From NCBI GenBank assembly GCA_947630365.1, contig CANRHI010000005.1, positions 1-43,334 on the forward strand: a DNA stretch of 43,334 nt, read 5' to 3'. Positions 1-9,313 of this stretch are shown here, piece by piece. How positions within the stretch are numbered: position 1 is the first letter of the stretch; the number at the start of each line of letters is the position of its first letter. Source of the DNA: an uncultured Clostridia bacterium. GTDB lineage: Bacteria; Bacillota; Clostridia; Christensenellales; Borkfalkiaceae. The position numbers were made by a program, and so were the translations under genes. The notes below the pieces were generated by a model, which saw nothing but the letters and a program-made list of their open reading frames with translations, was not told where the DNA came from and did no database searches.

Positions 1-1
1 G

Positions 2-724
2 GCGGCAAAGGCAGAGCGCGAGAACGCGTTCTTCGACTCCATCAACGTCGGCGACGTCGTCGAGGGCAAGGTCGAGCGCGTGACGAGCTTCGGCGCATTC
101 GTCTCCGTGAACGGCTTCGATTGCCTCGCGCACATCTCCGATTTGAGCTGGACGGGCGTGAAAGCCGTGACCGACGTCTTGGAGATCGGCAAGAGGTACC
201 AGTTTAAGGTGCTCAAGGTCGACCGCGAGAACAAGAAGGTCTCCATCGGCTACAAGCAGTTGCAGGCGCAGCCTTGGGACCTCGCCGCAGAGAAGTATGC
301 CGAGGGCGATATCGTCCACGGCAAGGTCGTCCGCATCGTTCCCTTCGGCGCATTCGTCGAGCTTGAGAAGGGCATCGACGGGCTCGTGCACGTCTCCCAG
401 ATCACGCACGAGTGGTTGGAGAATCCCACCAGCGCGCTCACCATCGGCGAAGAGATCGACGCGAAGATCTTGAAGTTCGACCCTGCAGAGCGTAGGATCA
501 CCCTTTCCATCAAGGCGCTTGAGCCCCGTCCCGAATTCGAGCCCCGCCACGACCGCGAGGAGCGTTCGGATCGGCAGGACGATCGTCGTCGCCGCAAGAA
601 CAACCGCCGCGGAGGCGGCGCCGAGAACGGCGAAGAAGAGGAGTACAGAGAGTGGAAGGAGAGCGGCAGCTTCGGCGCCTCCATCGCAGACCTCATCGGC
701 GGCTCGGACGACGAGAACAAATAA
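2..724 (+). CDS. S1 RNA-binding domain protein (ribosomal protein S1-like), 5' end missing
   Basis: The reading frame is open from the first bases of the window, so this is the C-terminal part of a longer protein. Two S1 (OB-fold) RNA-binding domains are visible: one near the start (GKVERVTSFGAFV) and one about 75 residues later (GKVVRIVPFGAFVEL, then GLVHVSQI). They are followed by a highly charged Arg/Glu tail of about 60 residues ending in a short FGASIADLIGG-type segment, as in many Firmicutes S1-like proteins. S1 proteins bind mRNA and act at or near the 30S ribosome. In some Clostridia the S1 repeats are fused to IspH; the missing N-terminus means this cannot be judged. Two terminator-like hairpins follow the stop. 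The domain call is secure; the exact name (rpsA or an IspH fusion) is not. Confidence 0.85.
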   Translation, partial: AAKAERENAFFDSINVGDVVEGKVERVTSFGAFVSVNGFDCLAHISDLSWTGVKAVTDVLEIGKRYQFKVLKVDRENKKVSIGYKQLQAQPWDLAAEKYAEGDIVHGKVVRIVPFGAFVELEKGIDGLVHVSQITHEWLENPTSALTIGEEIDAKILKFDPAERRITLSIKALEPRPEFEPRHDREERSDRQDDRRRRKNNRRGGGAENGEEEEYREWKESGSFGASIADLIGGSDDENK

Positions 725-732
725 GGAAAGAT

Positions 733-759
733 ATCCGCTCCGTTTCGGGGCGGATTTTT
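733..759 (+). terminator. intrinsic terminator after the S1 gene
   Basis: A hairpin with ATCCGC pairing to GCGGAT plus an inner CC/GG is followed by TTTTT. It begins 8 bases after the S1-domain stop codon. Confidence 0.75.
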
Positions 760-768
760 CAAATTCGG

Positions 769-796
769 AAAAAAAGCGCTTAAAGGCGCTTTTTTT
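769..796 (+). terminator. second, A/T-flanked hairpin (bidirectional terminator)
   Basis: AGCGC pairs with GCGCT across a 6-base loop, with a run of A before and a run of T after. The symmetry allows termination on both strands. It backs up the preceding terminator and insulates htpG. Confidence 0.6.
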
Positions 797-836
797 CGTT
801 TATATATAGTCGATACAAAAAAAGGAGCAAATCGGC

Positions 837-2645
837 ATGGAAAAACAGGGAAACATTCGCATTTCAAGCGAAAATATGATGCCCATCATCAAGAAGTGGC
901 TGTATTCGGAGAAGGATATCTTTCTCCGCGAGATCGTGGCGAACGCCTCGGACGCCATCACCAAGCTCAAAAAGCTCGTCGAGCTCGGCGAAGCGAAGGG
1001 GGAGGAGGAGTACCGCATCACCGTTTCGACGGACGAGAAGGCGCACACCCTCACCGTGGAGGACAACGGCATCGGCATGACGGCGGAGGAAGTCGAGACG
1101 TACATCACCCAAATTGCCTTCTCGGGCGCGGCGGACTTCCTCGATAAATACGAGAAAGCGGGCGGCGACGGCATTATCGGGCACTTTGGGCTGGGATTTT
1201 ACTCGGCGTATATGGTCTCGGAGGATATCGAGATCTTCACGCGGTCCTACCGCGAGGGCGCGGCGGGCGTGCATTGGGAATCGGACGGCAACAGCACCTA
1301 CACCATCGGCGACTGCGACAAGGAGACGCGCGGCACCAAGATCGTGATGCACCTCGCCCCCGAGGAGAAGGAATTCGCCAAGGAAGGGGTCATCCGTTCC
1401 CTTCTCAACAAGTACTGCTCCTTCATGCCCTACGAAATTTACCTCAACCCCAAGGGAAAGGACGACAAACCCGTAAACACTCCCTCGCCGCTCTATTTGA
1501 AGCAGCCCAAGGAGTGCACGGAGGAGGAGTACAAGACGTTCTACCGTGAGACCTTCTCGGACTTCAACGAGCCGCTCTTTTGGATCCATCTGAACATGGA
1601 TTACCCGTTCCGCGTGAAGGGCATTTTGTACTTCCCCAAGGTGAAAAAGCAGGTCGAGCTCGAGCGCGGGCAGGTAAAGCTGTACTGCAACCAGGTGTAC
1701 ATCGCGGACAACATCAAGGAAGTCATCCCCGAATTCCTCATGCTTCTCAACGGCGTCATCGACTGCCCGGATATTCCGCTCAACGTCTCGCGTTCCTTCC
1801 TGCAAAACGACAAGCAGGTGCAAAAGATCGCAAAGCACATCACTAAGAAGGTCGCGGACAAGCTCACCGAGCTCTTCCGAAACGACAGGGAGCGCTACGA
1901 GGCGTGCTGGTCGGACATTCAGACCTTTGTGAAGTTCGGCTGCATCAAGGACGAGGACTTCTATAAAAAGGTGAAGGATATCGTCATCTACAAAAATCTT
2001 GCGGGAGAATACCGCCCCATTGAGGAATTCTTCGGCGAGGAGGTTTCGGACGAGGACGCGAAGGAGGGAAAGGAGCCCAAGTCCGCCTACTACGTCTCCG
2101 ACCCCGACAAGCAGGCGCAGTACATCAAAATGTTCAAGGACGCGGGGCTCGACGCCGTGGTGTGCGATACCTATATCGACCCGCACTTTATCAGCTACTT
2201 GGAGTACAAAAATCCCAAGCGGGTGCGCTTCCTCCGCATCGACGCCGACGTAGACGGGGCGCTCAAGGAAGAGGGGGAAGCGGACAGCGAGATCGAGGAG
2301 ATCTTCAAAGCCGCCCTCGGCGAGGAGAAAGTGAAGATCTCGACGGCGAAGCTCAGGGACGCCTCCGTTCCCGCGGTCGTAAACGTTGCCGAATTCATGC
2401 GCAGAATGTCCGAGATGAACGAATTCTACCGCATGGGCGAGAGCGACGCGGATATGACGCTCGTCGTAAACACCGCCAACGAGAACGTTCTCGCGCTCAA
2501 AAATGCGGATGAGGAGGGGAAGAAGCTCGGCGCCGAACAGATCTACTATCTGGCGCTCATGGCGTACCGTCCGCTCCGCCCAGAAGAGCTGCAAAAGTAC
2601 ACCGAGAATTTCAATCGTGCGCTTGCGGCATTTTTGAAAAAATAA
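837..2645 (+). CDS. htpG: HtpG, Hsp90-family molecular chaperone
   Basis: The protein is 602 aa, close to the usual bacterial HtpG length. It is a cytoplasmic ATP-dependent chaperone that works with the DnaK system. The N-terminal GHKL ATPase shows its nucleotide motifs: NASDAITKL near residue 38, DNGIGM near residue 80, and a G-rich lid HFGLGFYSAYMV near residue 120. The middle domain carries the RVKGILYFPK and LNVSRSFLQ segments typical of Hsp90. The ATG is preceded by AAAGGAG at a good distance. The gene stands alone, between terminators upstream and the csp promoter downstream. No CIRCE or other heat-shock operator was seen in the short upstream region. Confidence 0.97.
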   Translation: MEKQGNIRISSENMMPIIKKWLYSEKDIFLREIVANASDAITKLKKLVELGEAKGEEEYRITVSTDEKAHTLTVEDNGIGMTAEEVETYITQIAFSGAADFLDKYEKAGGDGIIGHFGLGFYSAYMVSEDIEIFTRSYREGAAGVHWESDGNSTYTIGDCDKETRGTKIVMHLAPEEKEFAKEGVIRSLLNKYCSFMPYEIYLNPKGKDDKPVNTPSPLYLKQPKECTEEEYKTFYRETFSDFNEPLFWIHLNMDYPFRVKGILYFPKVKKQVELERGQVKLYCNQVYIADNIKEVIPEFLMLLNGVIDCPDIPLNVSRSFLQNDKQVQKIAKHITKKVADKLTELFRNDRERYEACWSDIQTFVKFGCIKDEDFYKKVKDIVIYKNLAGEYRPIEEFFGEEVSDEDAKEGKEPKSAYYVSDPDKQAQYIKMFKDAGLDAVVCDTYIDPHFISYLEYKNPKRVRFLRIDADVDGALKEEGEADSEIEEIFKAALGEEKVKISTAKLRDASVPAVVNVAEFMRRMSEMNEFYRMGESDADMTLVVNTANENVLALKNADEEGKKLGAEQIYYLALMAYRPLRPEELQKYTENFNRALAAFLKK

Positions 2646-2666
2646 AGAAAAAAATTTACAAAACCA

Positions 2667-2695
2667 TTGACAACATGTCGAAAGACTGTTATAAT
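2667..2695 (+). promoter_or_regulatory. sigma-A promoter of the cold-shock gene
   Basis: A perfect -35 box (TTGACA, 2667-2672) and perfect -10 box (TATAAT, 2690-2695) are separated by exactly 17 bases. The start codon is about 60 bases downstream, leaving a leader of roughly 55 nt. Confidence 0.9.
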
Positions 2696-2756
2696 AATAC
2701 ATGGTGATTTGATTTGACAGAAAAAATTGTCATTCCACGCCATAGGAGGTAACATT

Positions 2757-2969
2757 GTGAACGGAACAGTAAAATGGTTCAACGACGGAAAGGGCTACGG
2801 GTTTATTTCCAATGATGAGGGTGGAGACGACATTTTCGTGCATTTCTCCGCGATCCAAACGGAAGGCTTCCGCACCTTGAAGGAAGGGCAGAAGGTCACG
2901 TTCGAGACCGAGCCCGATCCCAAGGACAGCGGGAAGCTCCGTGCGATAAATGTTGTGCCTGTTTCCTAA
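2757..2969 (+). CDS. csp: cold-shock domain protein (CspA/CspB family)
   Basis: This 70-aa protein is a single cold-shock domain, a five-stranded OB-fold that binds single-stranded RNA and DNA and acts as an RNA chaperone in the cytoplasm. The RNP1 motif (KGYGFI) and RNP2 motif (DIFVHF) are intact. The GTG at 2757 is chosen because TAGGAGGTAA lies just upstream and the protein then starts at the family's usual VNGTVKWF position; a longer in-frame start at 2727 would put the ribosome-binding site inside the gene. It has its own consensus promoter and a terminator right after the stop, so it is a monocistronic, probably highly expressed gene. Confidence 0.97.
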   Translation: MNGTVKWFNDGKGYGFISNDEGGDDIFVHFSAIQTEGFRTLKEGQKVTFETEPDPKDSGKLRAINVVPVS

Positions 2970-2984
2970 CCAAACGCAAAGAAA

Positions 2985-3008
2985 AACGCGCCGCAGGGCG
3001 CGTTTTTT
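2985..3008 (+). terminator. terminator of the cold-shock gene
   Basis: AACGCGCC pairs with GGCGCGTT around a GCAG loop, followed by TTTTTT. A-rich bases on the other side also allow termination from the minus strand. Confidence 0.9.
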
Positions 3009-3045
3009 CGTATCTTCAATTTGGATCATCGTATAGTTTCTATAC

Positions 3046-3075
3046 AAAAAGAAGAGAGCCTTATTCGCTCTCTTC
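3046..3075 (-). terminator. spoVG terminator overlapping its own stop codon
   Basis: On the minus strand GAAGAGAGC pairs perfectly with GCTCTCTTC, followed by TTTTT. The TAA stop of spoVG lies in the 7-base loop and the last codons form the first arm. Confidence 0.85.
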
Positions 3076-3345
3076 ACTTGTTTTCGATGCGAGAAGCTCG
3101 CGGTAAGCCTGCAGAATGGTCGACTGCATATACTCCCGCGTTTCGCTGTTGAGAGGATGGGCAATATCTTTGAACCCGCCTTCCGACGTCCTCCTGCTCG
3201 GCATGGCGACAAAATAATTCCCTTCGCGTTCGAAAATTCTGATGTCGTGCACAACGAAGCAGTTGTCGATCGTCACGGAAGCGACCGCCCGCAGCTTGCC
3301 ATCCGTTTGCCTGACTTCACGGATGCGTACATCTCCGATCTCCAT
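3061..3345 (-). CDS. spoVG: SpoVG family RNA-binding regulator
   Basis: At 94 aa it matches the usual SpoVG length. The N-terminus (MEIGDVRIREV), the central SVTIDNCFVVHDIRIFE and the FVAMPSRRT block are the hallmark segments of the family. SpoVG proteins are small site-specific RNA/DNA-binding regulators that affect septation, sporulation and surface functions. The ATG has AGGAGG upstream and an independent promoter about 35-60 bases before it. The gene is convergent with csp and divergent from murC. The C-terminal coding end is part of the terminator hairpin. Confidence 0.96.
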   Translation of the reverse strand: MEIGDVRIREVRQTDGKLRAVASVTIDNCFVVHDIRIFEREGNYFVAMPSRRTSEGGFKDIAHPLNSETREYMQSTILQAYRELLASKTSEESE

Positions 3346-3377
3346 ACAATTCGCCTCCTGTATGATATCTGCTCATT

Positions 3378-3406
3378 ATGTTATCACAAATTTCGGAAAA
3401 TTACAA
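3378..3406 (-). promoter_or_regulatory. probable promoter of spoVG
   Basis: On the minus strand TTGTAA and TAACAT are separated by 17 bases. It lies about 33 bases before the spoVG start codon. The boxes are imperfect but the spacing is exact. Confidence 0.55.
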
Positions 3407-3478
3407 GCATTAAACAATATATTTAGCAAAAAAACATAAAACTTTCACAAAAAACGATGACAGGGAATACGATGGACT

Positions 3479-4810
3479 ATGTTTGCGGATCGGCATTCCC
3501 TTGCGGGAGGGTGTTACTTTGTCGGCATCGGCGGCGTGAGCATGAGCGCGCTCGCGCGGCTTCTTCACGAGCGGGGCGTCCCCGTGCGAGGCTGCGACGA
3601 CGCGGAGGGGCACTTCACGCGGGAGCTTAAGGCAGCGGGTATTCCCGTCGCCTTGGGGGAGGATGAGGAGATCTTCGAGGATACCGTCGTCTACACGGGG
3701 GCGTTCGAAGAGACGCGGCCCTGTCTCGTGCGGGCGCGGCAGGCGGGAAAACGGCTGTTTGCGCGGGCGGAATTCCTCGGCTTGCTCGCTTCCACCTTCC
3801 CGAGCGTCATCTCGGTCGCGGGGTGCCACGGAAAGACGACCACCTGCTGTATGCTCACGCATATCTTCGCGGCGGCGCGTAGGGAATTCACCGCCCATAT
3901 CGGCGGAGAAGATCTGCAATTCGGAAATTACTACCGCGCGGGGGATACCTTCTTTCTCACCGAGGCGTGCGAGTTCCGCCGCAGCTTTCTTTCCCTGCAC
4001 AGCGACATTGCCGTCGTCTTGAATTGCGACCGCGACCACACCGATTGCTACGCCTCGCAGGAAGAGCTCACCGCGGCATACAGGCAGTTTGCCTTTCAGG
4101 CGCAGCGCGTCGTCGTGAACGCGGAGGACAAAGAGGCGCGGACCATTCCGCATGCGCTCTCCTTCGGGATCCGTGCGGGGACGGTGCGCGCCGAGCGGCT
4201 CCGCTCGGACGGGGAGCGGTATTCCTTCACCATCTCCGAGGGCGGCGCTCCGCTCATACGGGTGGGGCTGAATGTCGTGGGGCGGGTGAACGTCTACAAC
4301 GCGCTCGCGGCGTTTTGTGCGGCGCGGCTGGCGGGGCTCACCGCGGCGGAGATCGCGCGAGGGCTGGAGGATTTCCGCGGCGTGGGGAGGAGATTCGAGC
4401 GGGTGGGAACGCTCGGCGGCGCCACCGTCGTGTGCGACTACGCCCATCACCCCCGCGAGATCGCGGCAACGCTTTCGACGGCGCACGCCATCTCGGAAGG
4501 GGAGGTGCACGTCGTCTTTCAGCCGCACACCTTCTCGCGCACGCGCGACCTCATGGAAGATTTTGTCTCCGTGCTCGGGCGGGAGGAGAGCCTTCTCCTC
4601 TACAAGACGTATGCCGCGCGGGAGAGCTTTTCGTGGGAAGGGAGCGCGGTGCGCCTTCTCTGTTTTCTTCCGCGCGCCGCCTATGTGCAGTCTCCCGCCC
4701 AGCTCAAAGCGCGGCTTTCGGAGCGTGTGAAGAGCAAGGACCTCGTCCTCGTGCTCGGCGCGGGGGATATTTACGAGGCGGCAAAGGAGATCCTCGACGA
4801 AGCCCCTTGA
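3479..4810 (+). CDS. murC: UDP-N-acetylmuramate--L-alanine ligase
   Basis: MurC adds L-alanine to UDP-MurNAc with ATP, the first peptide step of cytoplasmic peptidoglycan synthesis. The 443-aa protein shows the N-terminal Rossmann segment (YFVGIGGVSMSALA), the ATP-binding loop GCHGKTTT near residue 120, and the C-terminal FRGVGRRFER and DYAHHPREI motifs of Mur ligases. The ATG at 3479 is the start that keeps the glycine-rich domain near the N-terminus; an AGGGA lies about 13 bases upstream, so the ribosome-binding site is only fair. It is a single gene, closed by a strong GC-rich hairpin. Confidence 0.95.
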   Translation: MFADRHSLAGGCYFVGIGGVSMSALARLLHERGVPVRGCDDAEGHFTRELKAAGIPVALGEDEEIFEDTVVYTGAFEETRPCLVRARQAGKRLFARAEFLGLLASTFPSVISVAGCHGKTTTCCMLTHIFAAARREFTAHIGGEDLQFGNYYRAGDTFFLTEACEFRRSFLSLHSDIAVVLNCDRDHTDCYASQEELTAAYRQFAFQAQRVVVNAEDKEARTIPHALSFGIRAGTVRAERLRSDGERYSFTISEGGAPLIRVGLNVVGRVNVYNALAAFCAARLAGLTAAEIARGLEDFRGVGRRFERVGTLGGATVVCDYAHHPREIAATLSTAHAISEGEVHVVFQPHTFSRTRDLMEDFVSVLGREESLLLYKTYAARESFSWEGSAVRLLCFLPRAAYVQSPAQLKARLSERVKSKDLVLVLGAGDIYEAAKEILDEAP

Positions 4811-4844
4811 GGAAAATCATCGCGGCCGGAGTCGAAAGGAGCGC

Positions 4845-4877
4845 GCGGCGCGGGCGGTTTGCCTGCGCCGCCATTTT
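4845..4877 (+). terminator. murC terminator
   Basis: An 11-bp GC-rich stem (one G-T wobble) around a GGTTT loop is followed by CATTTT. It lies 35 bases after the murC stop. Confidence 0.75.
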
Positions 4878-4925
4878 CTTCCCGAAAAAAATTTCACGAA
4901 GCGGAAAAAAAATGAACTTTGGGTA

Positions 4926-4954
4926 TTGAAACCCGAGCGAAAATATAGTATAAT
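4926..4954 (+). promoter_or_regulatory. promoter of the glycogen operon
   Basis: TTGAAA (4926-4931) and TATAAT (4949-4954) are separated by 17 bases. The glgB start codon is 62 bases beyond the -10 box. No operator repeat stands out in the leader. Confidence 0.85.
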
Positions 4955-5015
4955 AAGATAAGCTCCATGGGCGAAGGGACGTTCCTTCCGCCAAACGAGC
5001 CGCAAGGGGGAGGAA

Positions 5016-6935
5016 ATGGCGCACGACCAGAAAAACGAATCGGATTTTCCGCTCTATTTGTACCACCACGGCAAGAACGACCGCATCTACGAGCTTTTCG
5101 GCGCACACCCTGTGGCGCAGGAGGGGAAGAAGGGATATATCTTCCGCGTGTGGGCGCCGCATGCGCAGTCTGTCTCCGTCGTCGGCGACTTCAACAGCTG
5201 GGACGAGAGGGCGAATGTCATGTCCCGCATGGTGGACGGGCAGTCGTTCGAGCTCTTCATCGAAGGACTCAAAGAGTACGATATCTATAAGTATTGTATC
5301 ACCGCGGCGGACGGGAGAAAAATTTTGAAGGCGGACCCTGTGGGTTTCCACACCGAGACGCCTCCCGCGACTGCCTCCAAATTGTACGACCTCGAGGGCT
5401 ATGAGTGGGGGGACGGGGAGTATTTCGCCGCAAAGAAGGCGGGCTCCGTCTACTCCGAGCCCGTGAACATCTACGAGGTCAACCTTCTCTCGTGGAAGCG
5501 GCATGCGGACGGGAATTTCCTCTCCTACCGCGACCTCGCAAACGAGCTCGTCCCCTATGTGAAGGAGATGGGCTATACGCATGTGGAATTCATGCCCGTG
5601 ACCGAATTCCCCTTCGAAGGCAGCTGGGGCTATCAGGTGACGGGGTATTTTGCCGTAACTTCCCGCCTCGGCACCCCCAAGGACTTCATGTATCTCGTCG
5701 ATACTTTCCACCAAAACGGCATCGGCGTCATTCTCGACTGGGTGCCCGCGCACTTCCCCAAGGACGGGCACGGTCTGTACGAATTCGACGGCGCGCCGCT
5801 CTATGAGAGCAGCCAGTGGGACAGAATGGAGCACAAGAGCTGGGGGACCCGCCGCTTCGACTATGGCAGGGAAGAGGTGCTCTCCTTCCTCATCTCGGAC
5901 GCGTGCTATTTCTTCGACAAATTCCATGCCGACGGGCTGCGGGTGGACGCCGTCGCTTCCATGCTTTACCTCGACTACGACAAGCGCCCGGGCGAATGGG
6001 TGCCCAATATCTATGGGGAGAACAAAAACCTCGAGGCCATCGCCTTTTTGCGCCGCCTGAACGAAGCGGTGTTTTTGCGCTTCCCGTATGCGCTCATGAT
6101 CGCTGAGGAATCCACGGCGTGGGGGCTCGTCACAAAGCCGGGCAGCGTCGGCGGGCTGGGCTTCAACTTCAAGTGGAACATGGGCTGGATGAACGACATG
6201 CTCTCGTACCTGTGCCTCAACCCGTTCTTCCGCATGAACAATCACAACAAGCTCACCTTCTCCATGATGTACGCCTTCTCGGAGAATTACGTTCTGCCCA
6301 TCTCACACGACGAAGTGGTTCACGGGAAGTGCTCGCTCATCAACAAGATGCCCGGGACGTATGAGGAGAAGTTCGCGGGCGTGCGCGCCTTCCTCGGCTA
6401 CATGATGGCGCACCCCGGGAAGAAGCTCAACTTTATGGGCTACGAATTCGGGCAATTCAAGGAGTGGGACTACCGCGAGGGGCTGGAATTCTTTTTGCGC
6501 GACACCTACGAGATGCACGGCAAGCTCTCCGAGTATGTGAAGGCGCTCAACGCCTTTTACCGCGAGACGCCCGCCTTCTTCGAGGTGGAAGATTCGTGGG
6601 AAGGCTTCGAGTGGCTCGCGCCCGACGACGCCGACCGCAACGCCGTCTCCTTCCTCCGCCGCGACAAGAAGGGGAACGAGATCCTCGTGCTTGTGAGCTT
6701 TTCGGGCGCCGACGCAGAGGACTATCTCCTCGGCGTGAACGAAAAGGGGAAATACCGCGTTGTTTTCTCCTCGGACGAGAAAAAATACGGCGGGGCGGGC
6801 AAACTGAAAAAGAAAGTATTCACCGCGGTCGCGCGGCCGAGCCACGGCAAGCAGTACTCCATTCCCATCGACCTGCCTGCCTTCACCTGTCTGTACTTTA
6901 TCCATGAAGCAGCGGCTGCAAAGCCGAAAAAATAA
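5016..6935 (+). CDS. glgB: 1,4-alpha-glucan branching enzyme
   Basis: GlgB cuts alpha-1,4 chains and re-joins them as alpha-1,6 branches during glycogen synthesis. The 639-aa protein has an N-terminal CBM48 segment ([20 protein letters not shown]) and a GH13 barrel. The catalytic triad is visible: nucleophile Asp in LRVDAV (about residue 311), acid Glu in AEEST (about 364) and Asp in [10 protein letters not shown] (about 432). The [12 protein letters not shown] block is typical of branching enzymes. The ATG follows a strong GGGGGAGG ribosome-binding site. It is the first gene of a tightly spaced operon with glgC, glgD, glgA, glgP and a GH13 hydrolase. Confidence 0.97.
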   Translation: MAHDQKNESDFPLYLYHHGKNDRIYELFGAHPVAQEGKKGYIFRVWAPHAQSVSVVGDFNSWDERANVMSRMVDGQSFELFIEGLKEYDIYKYCITAADGRKILKADPVGFHTETPPATASKLYDLEGYEWGDGEYFAAKKAGSVYSEPVNIYEVNLLSWKRHADGNFLSYRDLANELVPYVKEMGYTHVEFMPVTEFPFEGSWGYQVTGYFAVTSRLGTPKDFMYLVDTFHQNGIGVILDWVPAHFPKDGHGLYEFDGAPLYESSQWDRMEHKSWGTRRFDYGREEVLSFLISDACYFFDKFHADGLRVDAVASMLYLDYDKRPGEWVPNIYGENKNLEAIAFLRRLNEAVFLRFPYALMIAEESTAWGLVTKPGSVGGLGFNFKWNMGWMNDMLSYLCLNPFFRMNNHNKLTFSMMYAFSENYVLPISHDEVVHGKCSLINKMPGTYEEKFAGVRAFLGYMMAHPGKKLNFMGYEFGQFKEWDYREGLEFFLRDTYEMHGKLSEYVKALNAFYRETPAFFEVEDSWEGFEWLAPDDADRNAVSFLRRDKKGNEILVLVSFSGADAEDYLLGVNEKGKYRVVFSSDEKKYGGAGKLKKKVFTAVARPSHGKQYSIPIDLPAFTCLYFIHEAAAAKPKK

Positions 6936-6961
6936 TCGGAAAACCAAAAAGGGGGTCTAAA

Positions 6962-8158
6962 ATGCAAAGAAAGAAGGAATGCGTCGCCATGCTGTTGGCA
7001 GGCGGGCAGGGCTCGAGGCTGTACGCCCTCACCAACGCCATCGCAAAGCCCGCGGTCGCGTTTGGCGCGAAGTATCGCATCATCGATTTCCCGCTCTCCA
7101 ACTGTATCAATTCGGGGATCGACACGGTGGGCGTCTTGACGCAGTACGAGCCCTTGGAGCTCAACGAGTATATCGGAAACGGGCAGCCGTGGGATCTCGA
7201 CCGCACGTTCGGCGGCGTGCACATTCTCTCGCCCTATCAGGCAAAGAAGAAGTCGTCGTGGTTCGAGGGGACGGCGAACGCCATCTACCAGAATATGCAC
7301 TTCATGAAGAAGTACAACCCCGACTATATCCTCATCCTCTCGGGCGACCATATCTATAAGATGAATTACGCGGAAATGCTCCGCGCACACAAGGAGACGG
7401 GCGCGGATTGCACCATCGCCGCCATCGAGGTGCCCTTGAAGGAGGCCTCCCGCTTCGGCATCCTCAATACCAATGCAGACGGCTCCATCTACGAATTCGA
7501 GGAGAAGCCCAAGCAGCCCAAGAGCACGCTCGCCTCGATGGGCATCTATATCTTCACGGCGGACAAGCTCTTCAAGTACCTCGAGCAGGACGAGATGGAC
7601 CCTTCGAGCGAAAAGGACTTCGGCAAGAACATCCTTCCCACCATGCTTGCGGCGGGGGAGAAGATGTTCTCCTACCGCTTCAAGGGCTATTGGAAGGACG
7701 TGGGAACGGTCTCCTCGCTTTGGGAATCCAACATGGACCTCCTCGGCAAAGACCCCGCATTCGACCTCTTCGACAGCGATTGGAAGATCCACTCCCGCAA
7801 CCCGCTGGCGCCTCCCGAATACATCGGCGCCAACGCGCATGTGGAAAACTCGCTCATCGCGCTCGGCTGTGAGATCGAGGGGACGGTGCACAACTCCGTG
7901 CTGGCGACGGGCGTCGTCGTGGAAGAGGGGGCGGTCGTGGAGGACAGCGTCCTCATGGCGGGCACCGTCGTGAAGAAGGGCGCGCGCGTCGTCTATTCCA
8001 TCATCGACGAGAACGTCGTGGTTGAGGAGAATGCCGTCGTCGGAGACCCGAAGGAGACGGGCGCGGGCATCGCGCTCCTCGGCAGGAACATCAAGATCGC
8101 GGGCGGCGTGCACGTCGTCGGCGGAAAGATCATCGACAAGGATTACAAGGGGGAATAA
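6962..8158 (+). CDS. glgC: glucose-1-phosphate adenylyltransferase, catalytic subunit
   Basis: GlgC makes ADP-glucose from ATP and glucose-1-phosphate, the committed step of glycogen synthesis. The 398-aa protein begins with the nucleotidyltransferase loop ([13 protein letters not shown]), includes the [16 protein letters not shown] substrate segment and an [12 protein letters not shown] motif, and ends in a left-handed beta-helix of hexapeptide repeats ([13 protein letters not shown] onward). The start follows AAAGGGGG. The paired glgD downstream suggests a GlgC-GlgD hetero-oligomer, as described for Bacillus. Confidence 0.97.
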   Translation: MQRKKECVAMLLAGGQGSRLYALTNAIAKPAVAFGAKYRIIDFPLSNCINSGIDTVGVLTQYEPLELNEYIGNGQPWDLDRTFGGVHILSPYQAKKKSSWFEGTANAIYQNMHFMKKYNPDYILILSGDHIYKMNYAEMLRAHKETGADCTIAAIEVPLKEASRFGILNTNADGSIYEFEEKPKQPKSTLASMGIYIFTADKLFKYLEQDEMDPSSEKDFGKNILPTMLAAGEKMFSYRFKGYWKDVGTVSSLWESNMDLLGKDPAFDLFDSDWKIHSRNPLAPPEYIGANAHVENSLIALGCEIEGTVHNSVLATGVVVEEGAVVEDSVLMAGTVVKKGARVVYSIIDENVVVEENAVVGDPKETGAGIALLGRNIKIAGGVHVVGGKIIDKDYKGE

Positions 8159-8162
8159 CAGT

Positions 8163-9281
8163 ATGGCACATTCGGCAGTAGGCGTCATTTTTTCCAATGT
8201 ACACGACGAAAACGTTCCCGAGCTCTCCCGCCACAGATCGATGGCGTCCATTCCCTTCGGGGGAAGGTATCGCCTCATCGACTTCGCCCTCTCCAACATG
8301 GTCAATTCGGGCATCACGACGGTGGGCATCGTCACGCGGAACAACTACCAGTCGCTCATCGACCATCTCGGCAGCGGCAAGGAATGGGACCTCGCGAGAA
8401 AGGACGGCGGCATCATCCTTCTTCCCCCGTATTCGGACGAGACCGACGGCCCGTATGTGAGCCGCCTCGAGGCGTTGAAGGGAATCACGGGCTTCCTCAA
8501 CCGCAGGAGCGAGGAATACGTCGTCATCTCGGACAGCGACGGCATCGCTCACGTCGATATCAGCGACATTCTCCGCTACCACGAGGAAAAGGGCGCGGAC
8601 ATCACGATGGTCTACCACGAAGAAGAGGGCGGCGCCGTGGATTCCTCCTACTATATTACCCTCCAGCCCGATGAGACGGGAAGGGTGAAGGGGCTCAAGA
8701 TCAACCCCAACGTGAAGGGGGGCAAGTACAAGCTCTACGTCAATATTATGGTAATGAGCAGGGAATTCCTCATCAATACCATTCAAGACGCCGTCACCCG
8801 CGGGCTTTCGAGCTTCGGGCGGGATATCCTCACCAAAAATGTGGATACCCTCAAAATTTACGGCTATAACTTCAAAGGATATTTCGCCGTCATCAGCTCC
8901 ATTCAGAATTACTTCGAACACAGCATGGAGCTGCTCGACAAAAAGGTGAGAGACGAGCTCTTCGGCGCGCGCGACATTTACACGAAGGTGCGCGACAGTG
9001 CGCCTTCCAAGTATATCGACGGCGCCGTCGTGAAGAATTCGCTCATCTCGGACGGGTGCGTCATCGAGGGGACGGTGGAAAATTGCATTCTCTTCCGCGG
9101 CGTAAAGATCGGGAAGGGGAGCGTCGTCAAAAATTCCATCATCATGCAGGATTCGGTCATCGGCGAGGGCGTGGGGCTCGATTGCGTCATCACCGATAAG
9201 AACGTCGTCATCCGCGACAGAAGGCATTTGAGCGGGTGCGAGGCTCTTCCGTACTTCGTCGCCAAGGGCAGAATGCTCTAA
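8163..9281 (+). CDS. glgD: GlgD, non-catalytic or regulatory ADP-glucose pyrophosphorylase subunit
   Basis: This 372-aa paralogue of GlgC lacks the G-rich nucleotide loop: its N-terminus reads AVGVIFSNVHDENVPELSRHR instead of AGGQGSRL. It keeps the fold (PFGGRYRLIDFALSNMVNSGI) and the C-terminal beta-helix repeats. This is the normal GlgD pattern, and in Bacillus GlgD stimulates GlgC. The ATG at 8163 is preferred over an earlier in-frame codon because it sits 4 bases after the glgC stop, follows AAGGGGGAAT and gives the family's usual N-terminus. Confidence 0.95.
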   Translation: MAHSAVGVIFSNVHDENVPELSRHRSMASIPFGGRYRLIDFALSNMVNSGITTVGIVTRNNYQSLIDHLGSGKEWDLARKDGGIILLPPYSDETDGPYVSRLEALKGITGFLNRRSEEYVVISDSDGIAHVDISDILRYHEEKGADITMVYHEEEGGAVDSSYYITLQPDETGRVKGLKINPNVKGGKYKLYVNIMVMSREFLINTIQDAVTRGLSSFGRDILTKNVDTLKIYGYNFKGYFAVISSIQNYFEHSMELLDKKVRDELFGARDIYTKVRDSAPSKYIDGAVVKNSLISDGCVIEGTVENCILFRGVKIGKGSVVKNSIIMQDSVIGEGVGLDCVITDKNVVIRDRRHLSGCEALPYFVAKGRML

Positions 9282-9313
9282 AATATGGTTGCGCTTGCGC
9301 AAGGGGGTTATTC

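Noticed and set aside
864-2702. 612-codon minus-strand frame opposite htpG
   Set aside because: Antisense shadow of HtpG with no recognisable domain.
9282-9313. Long in-frame upstream starts for glgA (9236) and glgD (8022)
   Set aside because: They run through the preceding gene and lack ribosome-binding sites; the chosen ATGs have clear ones.
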